From Cycloclasticus sp. 46_120_T64 (GTDB lineage Bacteria; Pseudomonadota; Gammaproteobacteria; Methylococcales; Cycloclasticaceae), in the NCBI GenBank assembly GCA_002162695.1, contig MAAM01000010.1, positions 124,001 through 188,000 on the forward strand: 64,000 bases of DNA. The letters run 5' to 3'. Shown here one piece after another: positions 56,483 through 64,000 of this stretch; the stretch's first letter is position 1; each line of letters begins with the position of its first letter. Below the pieces are notes generated by a model, which made no database searches, was not told where the DNA came from, and saw nothing but the letters and a program-made list of their open reading frames with translations. Position numbers and translations under genes: made by a program.

Positions 56483-56980
56483 ATGTCGAATTTAAATACT
56501 ACCCCGCCTGATTGGTTAAGCCCTGAAGAGTATCAGATGATTGTCGCTCCATCGTTGAAAGTAGCGGCGGAACTTGCGGCTAGTCGCGGTGATCCAAAAT
56601 TATTCCAAGATATGGCGTGTATGCTCTGCTTAATCCATATGGTGAGTCGTTTAAAGAATTATTATGTTGATGAATGGGCGGTGATGAGCGCGATGTCGAG
56701 TGAAACGTCATTACAAAGCGCCCCAGAGGCTGCGTGCATGATGGTTTTAACCGAGGGCAGTGTCGACAAGGAAGAGCTGGGGCCGATGATTTCATCGTTA
56801 AATAGGGCTTATGCCTTGGTGATTGACGCGGGTGTCAGCGAAACCAGCGATGAGGATATTCAACGCGCTTGGGCGGCGATGAAAACGAATGAACACGAAC
56901 AGTTTATGGCCTTATTGGAACAGTCTGCGAAGAAGTTTGTGATTGCCTTAGACGGATGGGAAAAAACGAGGAATGCTTAA
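56483..56980 (+). CDS. hypothetical protein, mostly helical
   Basis: 165 residues with no signal peptide or membrane segment and no family that I recognise. Composition is helix-forming, with a Met/Cys-rich stretch (QDMACMLCLIHMVSRL, about residues 43-58) and an acidic second half. It overlaps the start of the following transglycosylase gene by eight bases, so the two are co-translated, and its job may relate to cell wall turnover. The 170-bp gap upstream holds no visible gene. Confidence 0.7.
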   Translation: MSNLNTTPPDWLSPEEYQMIVAPSLKVAAELAASRGDPKLFQDMACMLCLIHMVSRLKNYYVDEWAVMSAMSSETSLQSAPEAACMMVLTEGSVDKEELGPMISSLNRAYALVIDAGVSETSDEDIQRAWAAMKTNEHEQFMALLEQSAKKFVIALDGWEKTRNA

Positions 56981-57578
56981 GGGATTAGCCGGCCTATTGG
57001 CCGGTGTTTTGTTGGTGGGTTGCGCAACGACAGTACCGAGTAATCAGGCTAATATCTGCGATATCTTCTACGAAAAAGAGGCTTGGTATCAACAAACGCT
57101 GAGCTCACAAAATAAGTGGGGAACGCCGATTGCGGTGCAAATGGCGATTATCCATCAAGAGTCACACTTTCAAGCGGATGTACGCCCCCCACGCGATTGG
57201 TTTTTAGGTTTGTTTCCCCTGCCACGGCGTTCTTCCGCATACGGTTATGGACAAGCGCAAGATTCAACCTGGGACTGGTATATGAAATCAACCGGTCATG
57301 GCGGTGCCGATCGTGATGATTTTGCCGATGTGGTCGATTTTATTGGTTGGTATACGAATGTGAGTCAGCGTAAACTGAAGGTGTCGAAGTGGGATGCTGA
57401 GAAACAATACTTGGCTTACCACGAAGGGCATGGCGGTTATAGTCGGGGAACTTATTTGGCTAAACCTTGGTTGCAACGAGTGGCAAAAAGGGTGGCAAAA
57501 CAAGCCCGGCGTTACTCGGCGCAGCTAAAGTCTTGTGAGTCGAGTTTAGCATCTGGCTGGTCGTTATGGCCATTTTAG
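56973..57578 (+). CDS. lipoprotein with lytic-transglycosylase (SLT) fold
   Basis: 201 residues. It has a lipoprotein signal peptide with lipobox LLVGC (Cys about residue 17). The SLT-like core has a catalytic-Glu candidate in MAIIHQESHF (about residues 58-67), then AYGYGQAQDSTWDWY (about residues 89-103) and the tyrosine motif YLAYHEGHGGY (about residues 149-159). It would cleave peptidoglycan glycan strands from the inner or outer membrane surface. It precedes the larger MltD gene by 42 bp. Confidence 0.85.
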   Translation: MLKGLAGLLAGVLLVGCATTVPSNQANICDIFYEKEAWYQQTLSSQNKWGTPIAVQMAIIHQESHFQADVRPPRDWFLGLFPLPRRSSAYGYGQAQDSTWDWYMKSTGHGGADRDDFADVVDFIGWYTNVSQRKLKVSKWDAEKQYLAYHEGHGGYSRGTYLAKPWLQRVAKRVAKQARRYSAQLKSCESSLASGWSLWPF

Positions 57579-57620
57579 CGATGCTGAATATACGTTGGAG
57601 AATAGAGTGAAGGATCATTA

Positions 57621-59117
57621 ATGACAGCGTTTTTTTCGCTAAGAAATATCAAGAGGGTTGGTTGTGGCTGCTTATTCGTTTTAACGCTTTTGCCGGCGCT
57701 ATCGTTCGCCGATGAGGTTCAGCCATTTCCACGGCCAGCGACACTGCAGGCCGACGTGCGTTTTTGGACAAGAATCTATAGTGAAGTAACCACCCATGAA
57801 GGTCTGTTGCACGACAATCAGCAACTCAATATTATTTACGCACGTTTGTCCTTTAGCCCCAGTAGTTCACACCGAGCGAGGCAACAGAGCATCAAAAAAA
57901 AGAAAGCGTATTATAAAAAGATACTGCTAGACCTCGCGACTAAGCCGCATATTCGGCTCACGGGCCGACAGCATAAAAGGGTGAAGGCAATGTGGCCAAC
58001 GGAGACCAGTCGTGAGGAGTTTAAAGCCGCGGCAACGCGTTTACGCTTTCAATTAGGCCAAGCCGACCGCTTTAAGCAGGGTTTGGTGCGCTCGGGTCGG
58101 TGGTTGCCGTTTATCAAACAAGAGTTTAGTGCCTTGGATATCCCGCTGGAGTTGGCTTCATTACCGCATGTGGAATCGTCGTTTCGTTCAGACGCCAAGT
58201 CACACGCGGGGGCGGCCGGTTTGTGGCAGTTTACCCGTTCAACGGGGCGACGTTATATGCGTATTGATCAGGTGTTGGATGAACGCCTGGACCCCTTTTT
58301 AGCAACCCGAGCAGCGGGGTTGTTGTTAAAAAATAACCACCAGATTACCGGTACTTGGCCGCTGGCCTTAACCGCTTATAATCATGGCGCAGGAGGTATG
58401 CGGCGAGCCATTAAGGCCACTGGCGGTACCGATATTTCGAAGATTGTTCGTGAGTATAAGGGGCGTACATTTGGTTTTGCTTCGCGAAATTTTTATAATG
58501 CCTTTTTAGCTGCGCGGGATATCGATGAGCAGCCGGCAAAGTACTTTGGTGAAGTGGTACGTGAGCCCGCGATGCAAATTCAAGAAATTGAGTTGTCTAG
58601 TTATTACACGGTGAAAGGCTTACTGACGGCGTTTGGGGTTAAAAACAATATTTTTAAATCATTGAATCCGGCCTTGCAGCCAACGATCTGGTCAAACCAT
58701 AAATACGTGCCGAAGGGGTATCGTTTACGGGTGCCGGTGGGCGCATTAGCGGCCAGCACTAACGATTTAATGGCGAGTATTCCGAGTAATGAAAGAGGCC
58801 GTCGGCAAAAAGCTGATTTTTCGTATCGGGTGAAACGCGGTGATACCTTGTCCAAAATAGCGCAGCGCTTTAAGCTCAGTAGTCGTCAATTAGCCGCACT
58901 GAATAGTTTGAAAGACCGGCATAAGATTCGGGTCGGGCAAGTGTTGCGACTGCCGCACGCGGCGAGCCAGCCGAAGCGCCTTTATCAGGTTCGACGAGGC
59001 GATAACCTATCGCTTATCGCGCGTAAAGAGGGGGTGTTGGAAGCCGACTTGTTAAGTTTAAATAAGCTTAAAAACCGCGACCTTTTATACGTCGGTCAGC
59101 GGCTAAGATTGAGGTGA
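57621..59117 (+). CDS. mltD: membrane-bound lytic murein transglycosylase D
   Basis: 498 residues with a signal peptide (about 1-31). A helical N-terminal region is followed by the SLT catalytic domain (about 165-310; LASLPHVESSFRSDAKSHAGAAGLWQF with the catalytic Glu, then LTAYNHGAGG). Two clear LysM domains lie at the C-terminus (about 400-445 and 453-498; YRVKRGDTLSKIAQRF, YQVRRGDNLSLIARKEG), and a degenerate one may precede them. Cys lies near residue 15 in the signal region, but the lipobox is not convincing. Family identity is certain. Confidence 0.93.
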   Translation: MTAFFSLRNIKRVGCGCLFVLTLLPALSFADEVQPFPRPATLQADVRFWTRIYSEVTTHEGLLHDNQQLNIIYARLSFSPSSSHRARQQSIKKKKAYYKKILLDLATKPHIRLTGRQHKRVKAMWPTETSREEFKAAATRLRFQLGQADRFKQGLVRSGRWLPFIKQEFSALDIPLELASLPHVESSFRSDAKSHAGAAGLWQFTRSTGRRYMRIDQVLDERLDPFLATRAAGLLLKNNHQITGTWPLALTAYNHGAGGMRRAIKATGGTDISKIVREYKGRTFGFASRNFYNAFLAARDIDEQPAKYFGEVVREPAMQIQEIELSSYYTVKGLLTAFGVKNNIFKSLNPALQPTIWSNHKYVPKGYRLRVPVGALAASTNDLMASIPSNERGRRQKADFSYRVKRGDTLSKIAQRFKLSSRQLAALNSLKDRHKIRVGQVLRLPHAASQPKRLYQVRRGDNLSLIARKEGVLEADLLSLNKLKNRDLLYVGQRLRLR

Positions 59118-59196
59118 ACTATATATATTGGCGATAAGTATTGGCTGGCGAGTTGCTTAGCTGCGGGGCGCTGCTAAACAACTCAAGTATCTTTAA

Positions 59197-60354
59197 CTAA
59201 ACCTCGTTCTGCGCGGGTTGGATAATGAGTTCGCCTGCAGCAATACTAAAATGACTCTTCCCTTCTAGGGTGCTCAGCAAGGCCTCGCCGACCATTTCTT
59301 TACGCCAGTCATTCAGTAAGGCGATGTCTCGCTGACCATGAATCAGCTGTAATAACTCTTTGCGGCTAGCGACGGAGCTGGGGTTAATCCCGGCACGTTC
59401 CGCGTTTAGGCGAACCTGAGCCATCAATAAATCGGCAATGGCCTCGTCTTTTTCGCTGACTTTCAGCGAACTGGGTTTTTCCTGTGTTGATGGCTTTTGA
59501 TCACTGGCGTTAGCGATAATGCTAATGAGCTGGTTGCCGTATTTCTCGATAAACTTATCGCTAATACCACGAATGCTGGCAAGAACCTGGGTGTCGCTAG
59601 GTTTTAGTTTGGCCACTTCGATGAGAATTTCATCTTTAACGAGCCAACCCCGTGGAATGTTTTTTTGCTGTGCGAGTGCTTCTCGCCACTCGGCCATTTT
59701 TTGTAAGCTGGATAGTGATGCACCTTTCAGGCGTTTCGCTGCGCGCATCCGTTTCCACGCTAATGCGGGTGGGTTGGCGTATAAGCTGCTCTTACACAGT
59801 TTTGCGAATTCCGGCGCAAGCCAATCGAGACGGTCTTTTTCGATCAACTGTTGTTGCATTAAGGGGTATAACTTGGCCAGGTAGATAACGTCATCCGCGG
59901 CGTAGTCGATTTGATCTTGACTGAGCGGACGGCGTATCCAGTCGGTTCTAGAATGGGCTTTGCCCAGTTGTACGCCCAACATCGCTTCGACTAAACGCCC
60001 GTAACCGGCTTGTTCGGGGAGGCCTAAAATGGGCGCAGCGACTTGGGTATCAAATACCGGTGATAGCGGTTTGCCACACCAATCGTAGAAAATTTCTTGA
60101 TCCTGGCGGGCCGCGTGGAAAATTTTAAGAATTTTCTCATCGTATAATACGTCCAGTAAAGGCTTGATATCACAGACCAGTGGGTCGATGATAGCGACTA
60201 AATCGGGGGTGGCAATTTGGATCAGCGCGAGAATAGAACGGTAGGTTTTTTCACGTTGAAACTCGGTGTCGATGGCCAACCAAGGCACTTGTTTTATACG
60301 CTCGCAAAAGCTCAGGAGTTGTTCGGGGGTGTCGATGTATTGAATTTGGCTCAT
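59197..60354 (-). CDS. rnd: ribonuclease D
   Basis: 3'-5' exoribonuclease that trims tRNA precursors. 385 residues. DEDD-family catalytic domain (about 1-190) with Exo I WLAIDTEFQRE, Exo II IFHAARQDQEIF and Exo III DYAADDVIYL, followed by two HRDC domains (about 205-285 and 300-375). This is the full length of E. coli RNase D. It is divergent from the DUF2007 gene, with 38 bp between starts. Confidence 0.96.
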   Translation of the reverse strand: MSQIQYIDTPEQLLSFCERIKQVPWLAIDTEFQREKTYRSILALIQIATPDLVAIIDPLVCDIKPLLDVLYDEKILKIFHAARQDQEIFYDWCGKPLSPVFDTQVAAPILGLPEQAGYGRLVEAMLGVQLGKAHSRTDWIRRPLSQDQIDYAADDVIYLAKLYPLMQQQLIEKDRLDWLAPEFAKLCKSSLYANPPALAWKRMRAAKRLKGASLSSLQKMAEWREALAQQKNIPRGWLVKDEILIEVAKLKPSDTQVLASIRGISDKFIEKYGNQLISIIANASDQKPSTQEKPSSLKVSEKDEAIADLLMAQVRLNAERAGINPSSVASRKELLQLIHGQRDIALLNDWRKEMVGEALLSTLEGKSHFSIAAGELIIQPAQNEV

Positions 60355-60392
60355 AACTGCTAGTGGTATTTAAAATAGGGGTATCTAAAACG

Positions 60393-60710
60393 ATGATAAA
60401 GGTATTTTCAGCGCAGGACTTTATTGAAGTCGCGTTTTGGAGAAACTATCTTGAGCAACAGGATATTTCTTGTCAAATCAGAAATGAATTTTTAGGTTCC
60501 GCCGTTGGTGAGGTGCCGGCAATTGAGTGCTGGCCTGAATTGTGGATTATAAACGATAATGACGAGGCCGAGGCTTACAAATATTTAGCCAGTGAGCCAT
60601 TAGCAGAGCAGTCATTGCCTGCTTGGCAGTGTGTCTGTTGTGGCGAGCAGAGTGAGGGGCAGTTTACCGATTGTTGGAACTGTGGCGAATCGAAAAATGA
60701 ACAGGATTAG
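60393..60710 (+). CDS. DUF2007 / putative signal-transducing protein with zinc ribbon
   Basis: 105 residues. An N-terminal DUF2007 (GlnB-hinge-like) domain (about 1-70: IEVAFWRNYLEQQDISCQIRN, LWIINDNDEAEAYKYL) is followed by a C-terminal CxCCG...CWNCGE zinc-ribbon (four Cys, about residues 80-98). Function is unknown. The ATG at 60393 is preferred; an upstream GTG at 60363 adds ten residues. Confidence 0.82.
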   Translation: MIKVFSAQDFIEVAFWRNYLEQQDISCQIRNEFLGSAVGEVPAIECWPELWIINDNDEAEAYKYLASEPLAEQSLPAWQCVCCGEQSEGQFTDCWNCGESKNEQD

Positions 60711-60719
60711 GAGTTAAGG

Positions 60720-60899
60720 ATGGCGTTATGGGAGCAATTGGCTTTGGGGGCGGTCGCGCTATTGGTTATTTTCTGGTTTAAACCGGGAATCAATGCGGCG
60801 TTGAAGCAAAGCGAAGAGGCGGAAAAAGATTGGCCGGCCCTATTGTTGCCGATTGCCGGGGTTATTTTATTTGTGATCTTTTTAGTGGCGACTGTGTAG
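60720..60899 (+). CDS. 59-residue membrane protein
   Basis: Small protein with two hydrophobic helices (about 5-22 and 40-58) separated by a charged loop (KQSEEAEKDW). The ATG is preceded by AGGAG at good spacing and follows the DUF2007 stop by nine bases, so the two are likely co-expressed. It fits the class of small inner-membrane proteins; I do not recognise the family. Confidence 0.7.
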   Translation: MALWEQLALGAVALLVIFWFKPGINAALKQSEEAEKDWPALLLPIAGVILFVIFLVATV

Positions 60900-61004
60900 C
60901 CGCTTTAAATACGACGGTATAGCTTGTATTTAGCGACTAATAAGGCTTAGTTTTTCGGCTTAGTTTTGATAGCATGGGCGAACTATAGATGAGGCCAGTA
61001 TTAG

Positions 61005-61514
61005 ATGATTGAAGACGATGAATATGATGATGATTTCATCAGTAAAACACAGATTAAACGTGAGGCCGACGATCTCGTCGGATTAGGCAAAACGATTGCC
61101 GATTTATCGGCTGAACAGTTTGACGGCATGCCCTTAAGCGATAACCTACGCGAATCGATTCGCCTCGTACGTAAATTATCGAAGGGTGGTGCGATTAAAC
61201 GGCAATACAAATATATTGGTAAGTTGTTACGCGAGACGGATGTCGACGAAATTCGGCAGGCGATTGAACGATTGCTTGATAAAGACCGTGCTGCGTCGGC
61301 GCGCTTGCACCTGTTAGAGAAGTGGCGCGACCGTTTGGCACAAGAAGGGGATAGTGCGTTGAGTGAGTTTGTCGAACAATATCCAAGTGCGGACCGGCAA
61401 CACTTAAGGCAGCTGCAACGCAAGGCAAAACAAGAGCTAGAACGTGAGAAACCACCGGCCGCCGCGCGTAAAATTTTTCAATATATCAAGGATATCAGTA
61501 AACAAACTGGATAA
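61005..61514 (+). CDS. darP: ribosome biogenesis factor DarP (DUF615, YjgA)
   Basis: 169 residues, highly charged and helical, matching the YjgA/DarP family that binds late 50S assembly intermediates. Family features seen are an acidic N-terminus (MIEDDEYDDDFISKTQIKRE), SAEQFDGMPLSDNLRE (about residues 34-49), RQYKYIGKLLRE (about residues 65-76) and a Lys/Arg-rich C-terminus. It is in one direction with the two small genes upstream. Confidence 0.93.
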   Translation: MIEDDEYDDDFISKTQIKREADDLVGLGKTIADLSAEQFDGMPLSDNLRESIRLVRKLSKGGAIKRQYKYIGKLLRETDVDEIRQAIERLLDKDRAASARLHLLEKWRDRLAQEGDSALSEFVEQYPSADRQHLRQLQRKAKQELEREKPPAAARKIFQYIKDISKQTG

Positions 61515-61539
61515 TAAAATCTTGTTTTAGGAGAAGTTC

Positions 61540-62106
61540 ATGTTGAATAAAAAATTAGTAGTGCTGGTTTTATGTTGTGGTGTTTTTTCTATGAATTTGG
61601 CTTATGCGATTGAGCCTGTTGACGACTTTTCGCTGTATAGCGAGTCTTTTTGGAGTGATCTTTTTGGTCAAAAAACCATTAAGCATGAGCAGCAAGCCCG
61701 CTCGATTCCCCCAGTTAAGCAGCTAGAGTCTTCAAGGCGATTGTTTAGTGATGTAGAGCGCAGCAATATTCGACACTATTATCGCCGAGCAGCTGAGAAT
61801 AAAAACGAGCATAAGGGTAAAAAGAAGCAGCATAAGCAGAAACAACTGCCGTACGGTTTACAAAAGAAATTGGCACGTGGCGGCCAGTTACCGCCTGGTT
61901 GGCAGAATAAAGTACGCCGCGGAGAAGTGCTAGAGGCCAATATATTAAGCCGCTCGCTAGGGCTGCCGGATGAATTGACTCGGCGTTTACCGGCCCATGA
62001 AGATGGGATAGTGATTCGTCGAGTAGGTGATAAGGTGGTACGTGTCTTAGAGGGCAAGGGCACCGTGTTAGATGTGATCGACTTGGCGGATATAGTCTTA
62101 CGCTGA
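61540..62106 (+). CDS. CigR/RcnB-like secreted protein
   Basis: 188 residues with a signal peptide (1-23, cleavage near AYA). A Lys-rich middle (about 85-102) leads into a repeated LPYGLQKKLARGGQLPPGW pattern (about 103-121), typical of CigR/RcnB-like periplasmic proteins. A C-terminal beta segment ends VLDVIDLADIVL. Function is unknown; RcnB affects metal homeostasis and CigR is an inner-membrane-associated virulence modulator in Salmonella. A terminator follows. Confidence 0.68.
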   Translation: MLNKKLVVLVLCCGVFSMNLAYAIEPVDDFSLYSESFWSDLFGQKTIKHEQQARSIPPVKQLESSRRLFSDVERSNIRHYYRRAAENKNEHKGKKKQHKQKQLPYGLQKKLARGGQLPPGWQNKVRRGEVLEANILSRSLGLPDELTRRLPAHEDGIVIRRVGDKVVRVLEGKGTVLDVIDLADIVLR

Positions 62107-62201
62107 GATCCCCGTATGCTGGTCGTTTGAGCCTGCTTTATTAGGTTTTTTCGGCCTACGCCGTAAAGCTAACGCTTAATTTCAAGCCTAAGCTAAGAGT
62201 T

Positions 62202-62233
62202 AGCCGTGATGGTTTTTCATCACGGCTTTTTTT
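62202..62233 (+). terminator. intrinsic terminator after the CigR-like gene
   Basis: A 10-bp stem AGCCGTGATG/CATCACGGCT (62202-62211 with 62218-62227), a 6-nt loop and a T-run (62227-62233). Confidence 0.88.
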
Positions 62234-62290
62234 GTTTAGAGTTGACGTGCTTCAATTCACCTAGCTGTTGGTCTTACGGCTTGTTCGCAC

Positions 62291-64000
62291 TCAAAGTGGC
62301 CAAACACGCAGAATCAGCGGAATAGAGATGACGGTAATGATGATTTCTAAGGGCAGCCCCATACGCCAATAGTCACCAAATTGGTAACCACCGGGGCCCA
62401 TCACGAGGGTATTGGATTGATGTCCGATCGGGGTTAAAAACGCACAGGACGCGCCAATCGCTACCGCCATTAGGAATGGGTCTATATTCACCCCCAACTG
62501 GTTCGCAATGCCCACCGATATCGGTGCCATCACTAGGGCAGTGGCGGCGTTGTTGATGATGTCGGATAAAAACATCGTACTGACTAAAATGAGGGTTAAT
62601 ACCGCGTAAATCGGTAAGCCTGCGGTGAGGTTGACGATACTGTTGGCGATTAGCTCGGTTGCACCGGTGCTTTCTAGGGCGCGGCCGACGGGGATCATCC
62701 CGCCTAATAGAATAATAATTGGCCAGTCGACGTTGCGGTATACCTCTCTACCGGGTAGAAAACCCATCACCGAATAGGCAATAATGGCGACAATGAAGGC
62801 ACCCGCCATCGGCATGATATTGAGTGCGCCGATCATAATTGCGCCAATGAAAATACTCAGTGCGATGAATACGCGGCGCTGCTGGCCAATTTGCAGGCCA
62901 CGCTCGGCTAAGGGTAATAAGTTGAGTTCGCTGAGCATATCGTTAACAAAGGCTTTTTCGCACTGTAATAACAGTACATCACCGGCGGCAAAGGTGTGGT
63001 TACGTAGGCGTTTTCGTAAAATATTTCCCTCGTGTGCCAGCCCAATAACGGCCACGGCATTGGCGGTGCGGCGACGTAAATAGGAGACATCTCTGCCAAC
63101 GATCGGCGAGGTGGCGGTAATCACGCACTCGGTTAAGGCTAGGTCACCATCGGTGAGGTCATCGAAGGTTTTACCGCTAGCGGTTTGGAACTCTAAGTTA
63201 GCATCGGTGAATTTACTGCTTAGGGTTACGGGGTCGCCGCGTAGAATTAAAATATCATCTTGTTTGAGCGCATAATTGGGGTTGGTGTTGAGCGCAAAGC
63301 GGTTGCCACGGGCAATGCCTACCACACCGACTTCATGGCTGCGTAAGCTTTCGATATCATTTACAGGCTGGCCTATCAGCGGGCTGTTTTCCATCACCTT
63401 AACTTCGGTTAAATAGCTGCTGACTTCGAATAATTGCTCGGGAGCGTTTTGTTTGAAACGTTGTTTAGGAATAAGCCGCCAACCAATTAGGCTGATAAAA
63501 ACCACCCCAGTAATGGCAATGACTGAACCAATCGGCGAAAAATCAAACATGCTAAATGATTGGCCCGTAATATCGGCGCGGTAATTGGCGATTATGATAT
63601 TCGGTGGGGTGCCGATCATGGTGCTCATGCCGCCGAGAATGCTGCCAAAGGCGACGGGCATTAAGATCATTGCTGGTGAGCGTTGGTGCTCTTTTGAGGT
63701 GGCGATGGCAACGGGCAATAATAAGGCCAGTGCGCCGACGTTATTCATAAAGGCTGAGAAGAAGGTGACCACGGCGGTTAATAGGCTGATATGGATCAGC
63801 GGGTTGCTGGTATGTGGTAATAAATAGGCGCTAGCCACGTCGACGACACCGGAATTTTTCAAGGCTTGGCTGATGATCAGTACTGCAGTAACGGTGATGA
63901 CGGCTATATGGCCGAAGCCGGCGAAGGCTTCATCTGGGCTGACTAAACCGGAGGCGAGTACCGCACTCATGGCGGTTAAGGCGACGAGGTCATAACGCCA
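62291..64000 (-). CDS. SLC13-type permease with TrkA-C domains (5' end outside window)
   Basis: At least 569 codons; the frame runs off the right edge, so the start is missing. Two halves of transmembrane helices (about 20-180 and 360-560 of the visible part) flank two TrkA-C (RCK_C) cytoplasmic domains (ENSPLIGQPVNDIESLR and TATSPIVGRDVSYLRR begin them). This is the SLC13/DASS-like layout of bacterial anion permeases such as those for sulfate or dicarboxylates. NNAATALVMAPI and the MIGTPPNIIIA segment are family motifs. An in-frame ATG at 63970 is internal, because WRYDLVALTA-type family sequence continues upstream of it. Confidence 0.9.
   Translation of the reverse strand, partial: WRYDLVALTAMSAVLASGLVSPDEAFAGFGHIAVITVTAVLIISQALKNSGVVDVASAYLLPHTSNPLIHISLLTAVVTFFSAFMNNVGALALLLPVAIATSKEHQRSPAMILMPVAFGSILGGMSTMIGTPPNIIIANYRADITGQSFSMFDFSPIGSVIAITGVVFISLIGWRLIPKQRFKQNAPEQLFEVSSYLTEVKVMENSPLIGQPVNDIESLRSHEVGVVGIARGNRFALNTNPNYALKQDDILILRGDPVTLSSKFTDANLEFQTASGKTFDDLTDGDLALTECVITATSPIVGRDVSYLRRRTANAVAVIGLAHEGNILRKRLRNHTFAAGDVLLLQCEKAFVNDMLSELNLLPLAERGLQIGQQRRVFIALSIFIGAIMIGALNIMPMAGAFIVAIIAYSVMGFLPGREVYRNVDWPIIILLGGMIPVGRALESTGATELIANSIVNLTAGLPIYAVLTLILVSTMFLSDIINNAATALVMAPISVGIANQLGVNIDPFLMAVAIGASCAFLTPIGHQSNTLVMGPGGYQFGDYWRMGLPLEIIITVISIPLILRVWPL

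Overview
The window reads as chromosome of a free-living, probably marine, gammaproteobacterium. Gene order and protein families resemble Pseudomonas and the Cellvibrionales/Oceanospirillales side of the class: thrB, a DUF2782 gene, polA, engB, two cytochromes c and dsbA in series; ilvI-ilvH-ilvC-pssA; and uvrA, a YajR-like MFS gene and ssb together. No tRNA, rRNA, IS element, prophage or CRISPR array was seen. The taxonomic placement is inference from synteny and protein character.

Layout. 1-5464 (minus): ovothiol synthase ovoA (cut by the left edge), TRAP permeases dctM/dctQ, homoserine kinase thrB and a DUF2782 protein. 5535-15944: a LOG-family gene, polA, a secreted SRPBCC protein, an ErsA/Spot 42-position small RNA with an RpoE/AlgU-type promoter, engB, cytochrome c and c4, a System II cytochrome c maturation pair (resB, ccsA), dsbA and a DUF4124 protein. 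16238-23955: branched-chain amino acid genes ilvI, ilvH, ilvC, then pssA, a HolD (psi)-like gene, rimI, prfC and a glyoxalase II-like MBL hydrolase.

24108-43704 is the striking part, two divergent signalling operons. Leftward (30698 to 24108): an STAS protein, a REC-PP2C-HATPase partner-switch regulator, a REC-REC-GGDEF cyclase, a lone receiver, a CheC phosphatase and a PAS-GGDEF-EAL protein. Rightward (30959 to 43704): a small soluble protein carrying a cryptic chemoreceptor-tip pattern, an ODP-like di-iron protein, STAS, CheY, CheA, CheW, ParA, an unannotated 54-residue protein, a 985-residue cytoplasmic receptor (globin, three near-identical haem-type PAS domains, HAMP-like repeats, MCP signalling domain, CheR-tether tail), CheR, CheD, CheB and a short membrane-anchored MCP. 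My reading is a ParA-positioned cytoplasmic array sensing oxygen or redox through two unrelated chemistries (haem and di-iron), with a c-di-GMP/partner-switch module transcribed from the same intergenic region.

43778-64000: proS, an OprO/OprP-like porin, a possible decayed gene, uvrA, a YajR-like MFS transporter, ssb, a hybrid histidine kinase with a nine-copy 9-bp in-frame repeat, a REC-HD-GYP protein, a hypothetical gene, two lytic transglycosylases (the second is mltD), rnd, a DUF2007 zinc-ribbon protein, a 59-residue membrane protein, darP, a CigR/RcnB-like secreted protein and an SLC13-type permease cut by the right edge.
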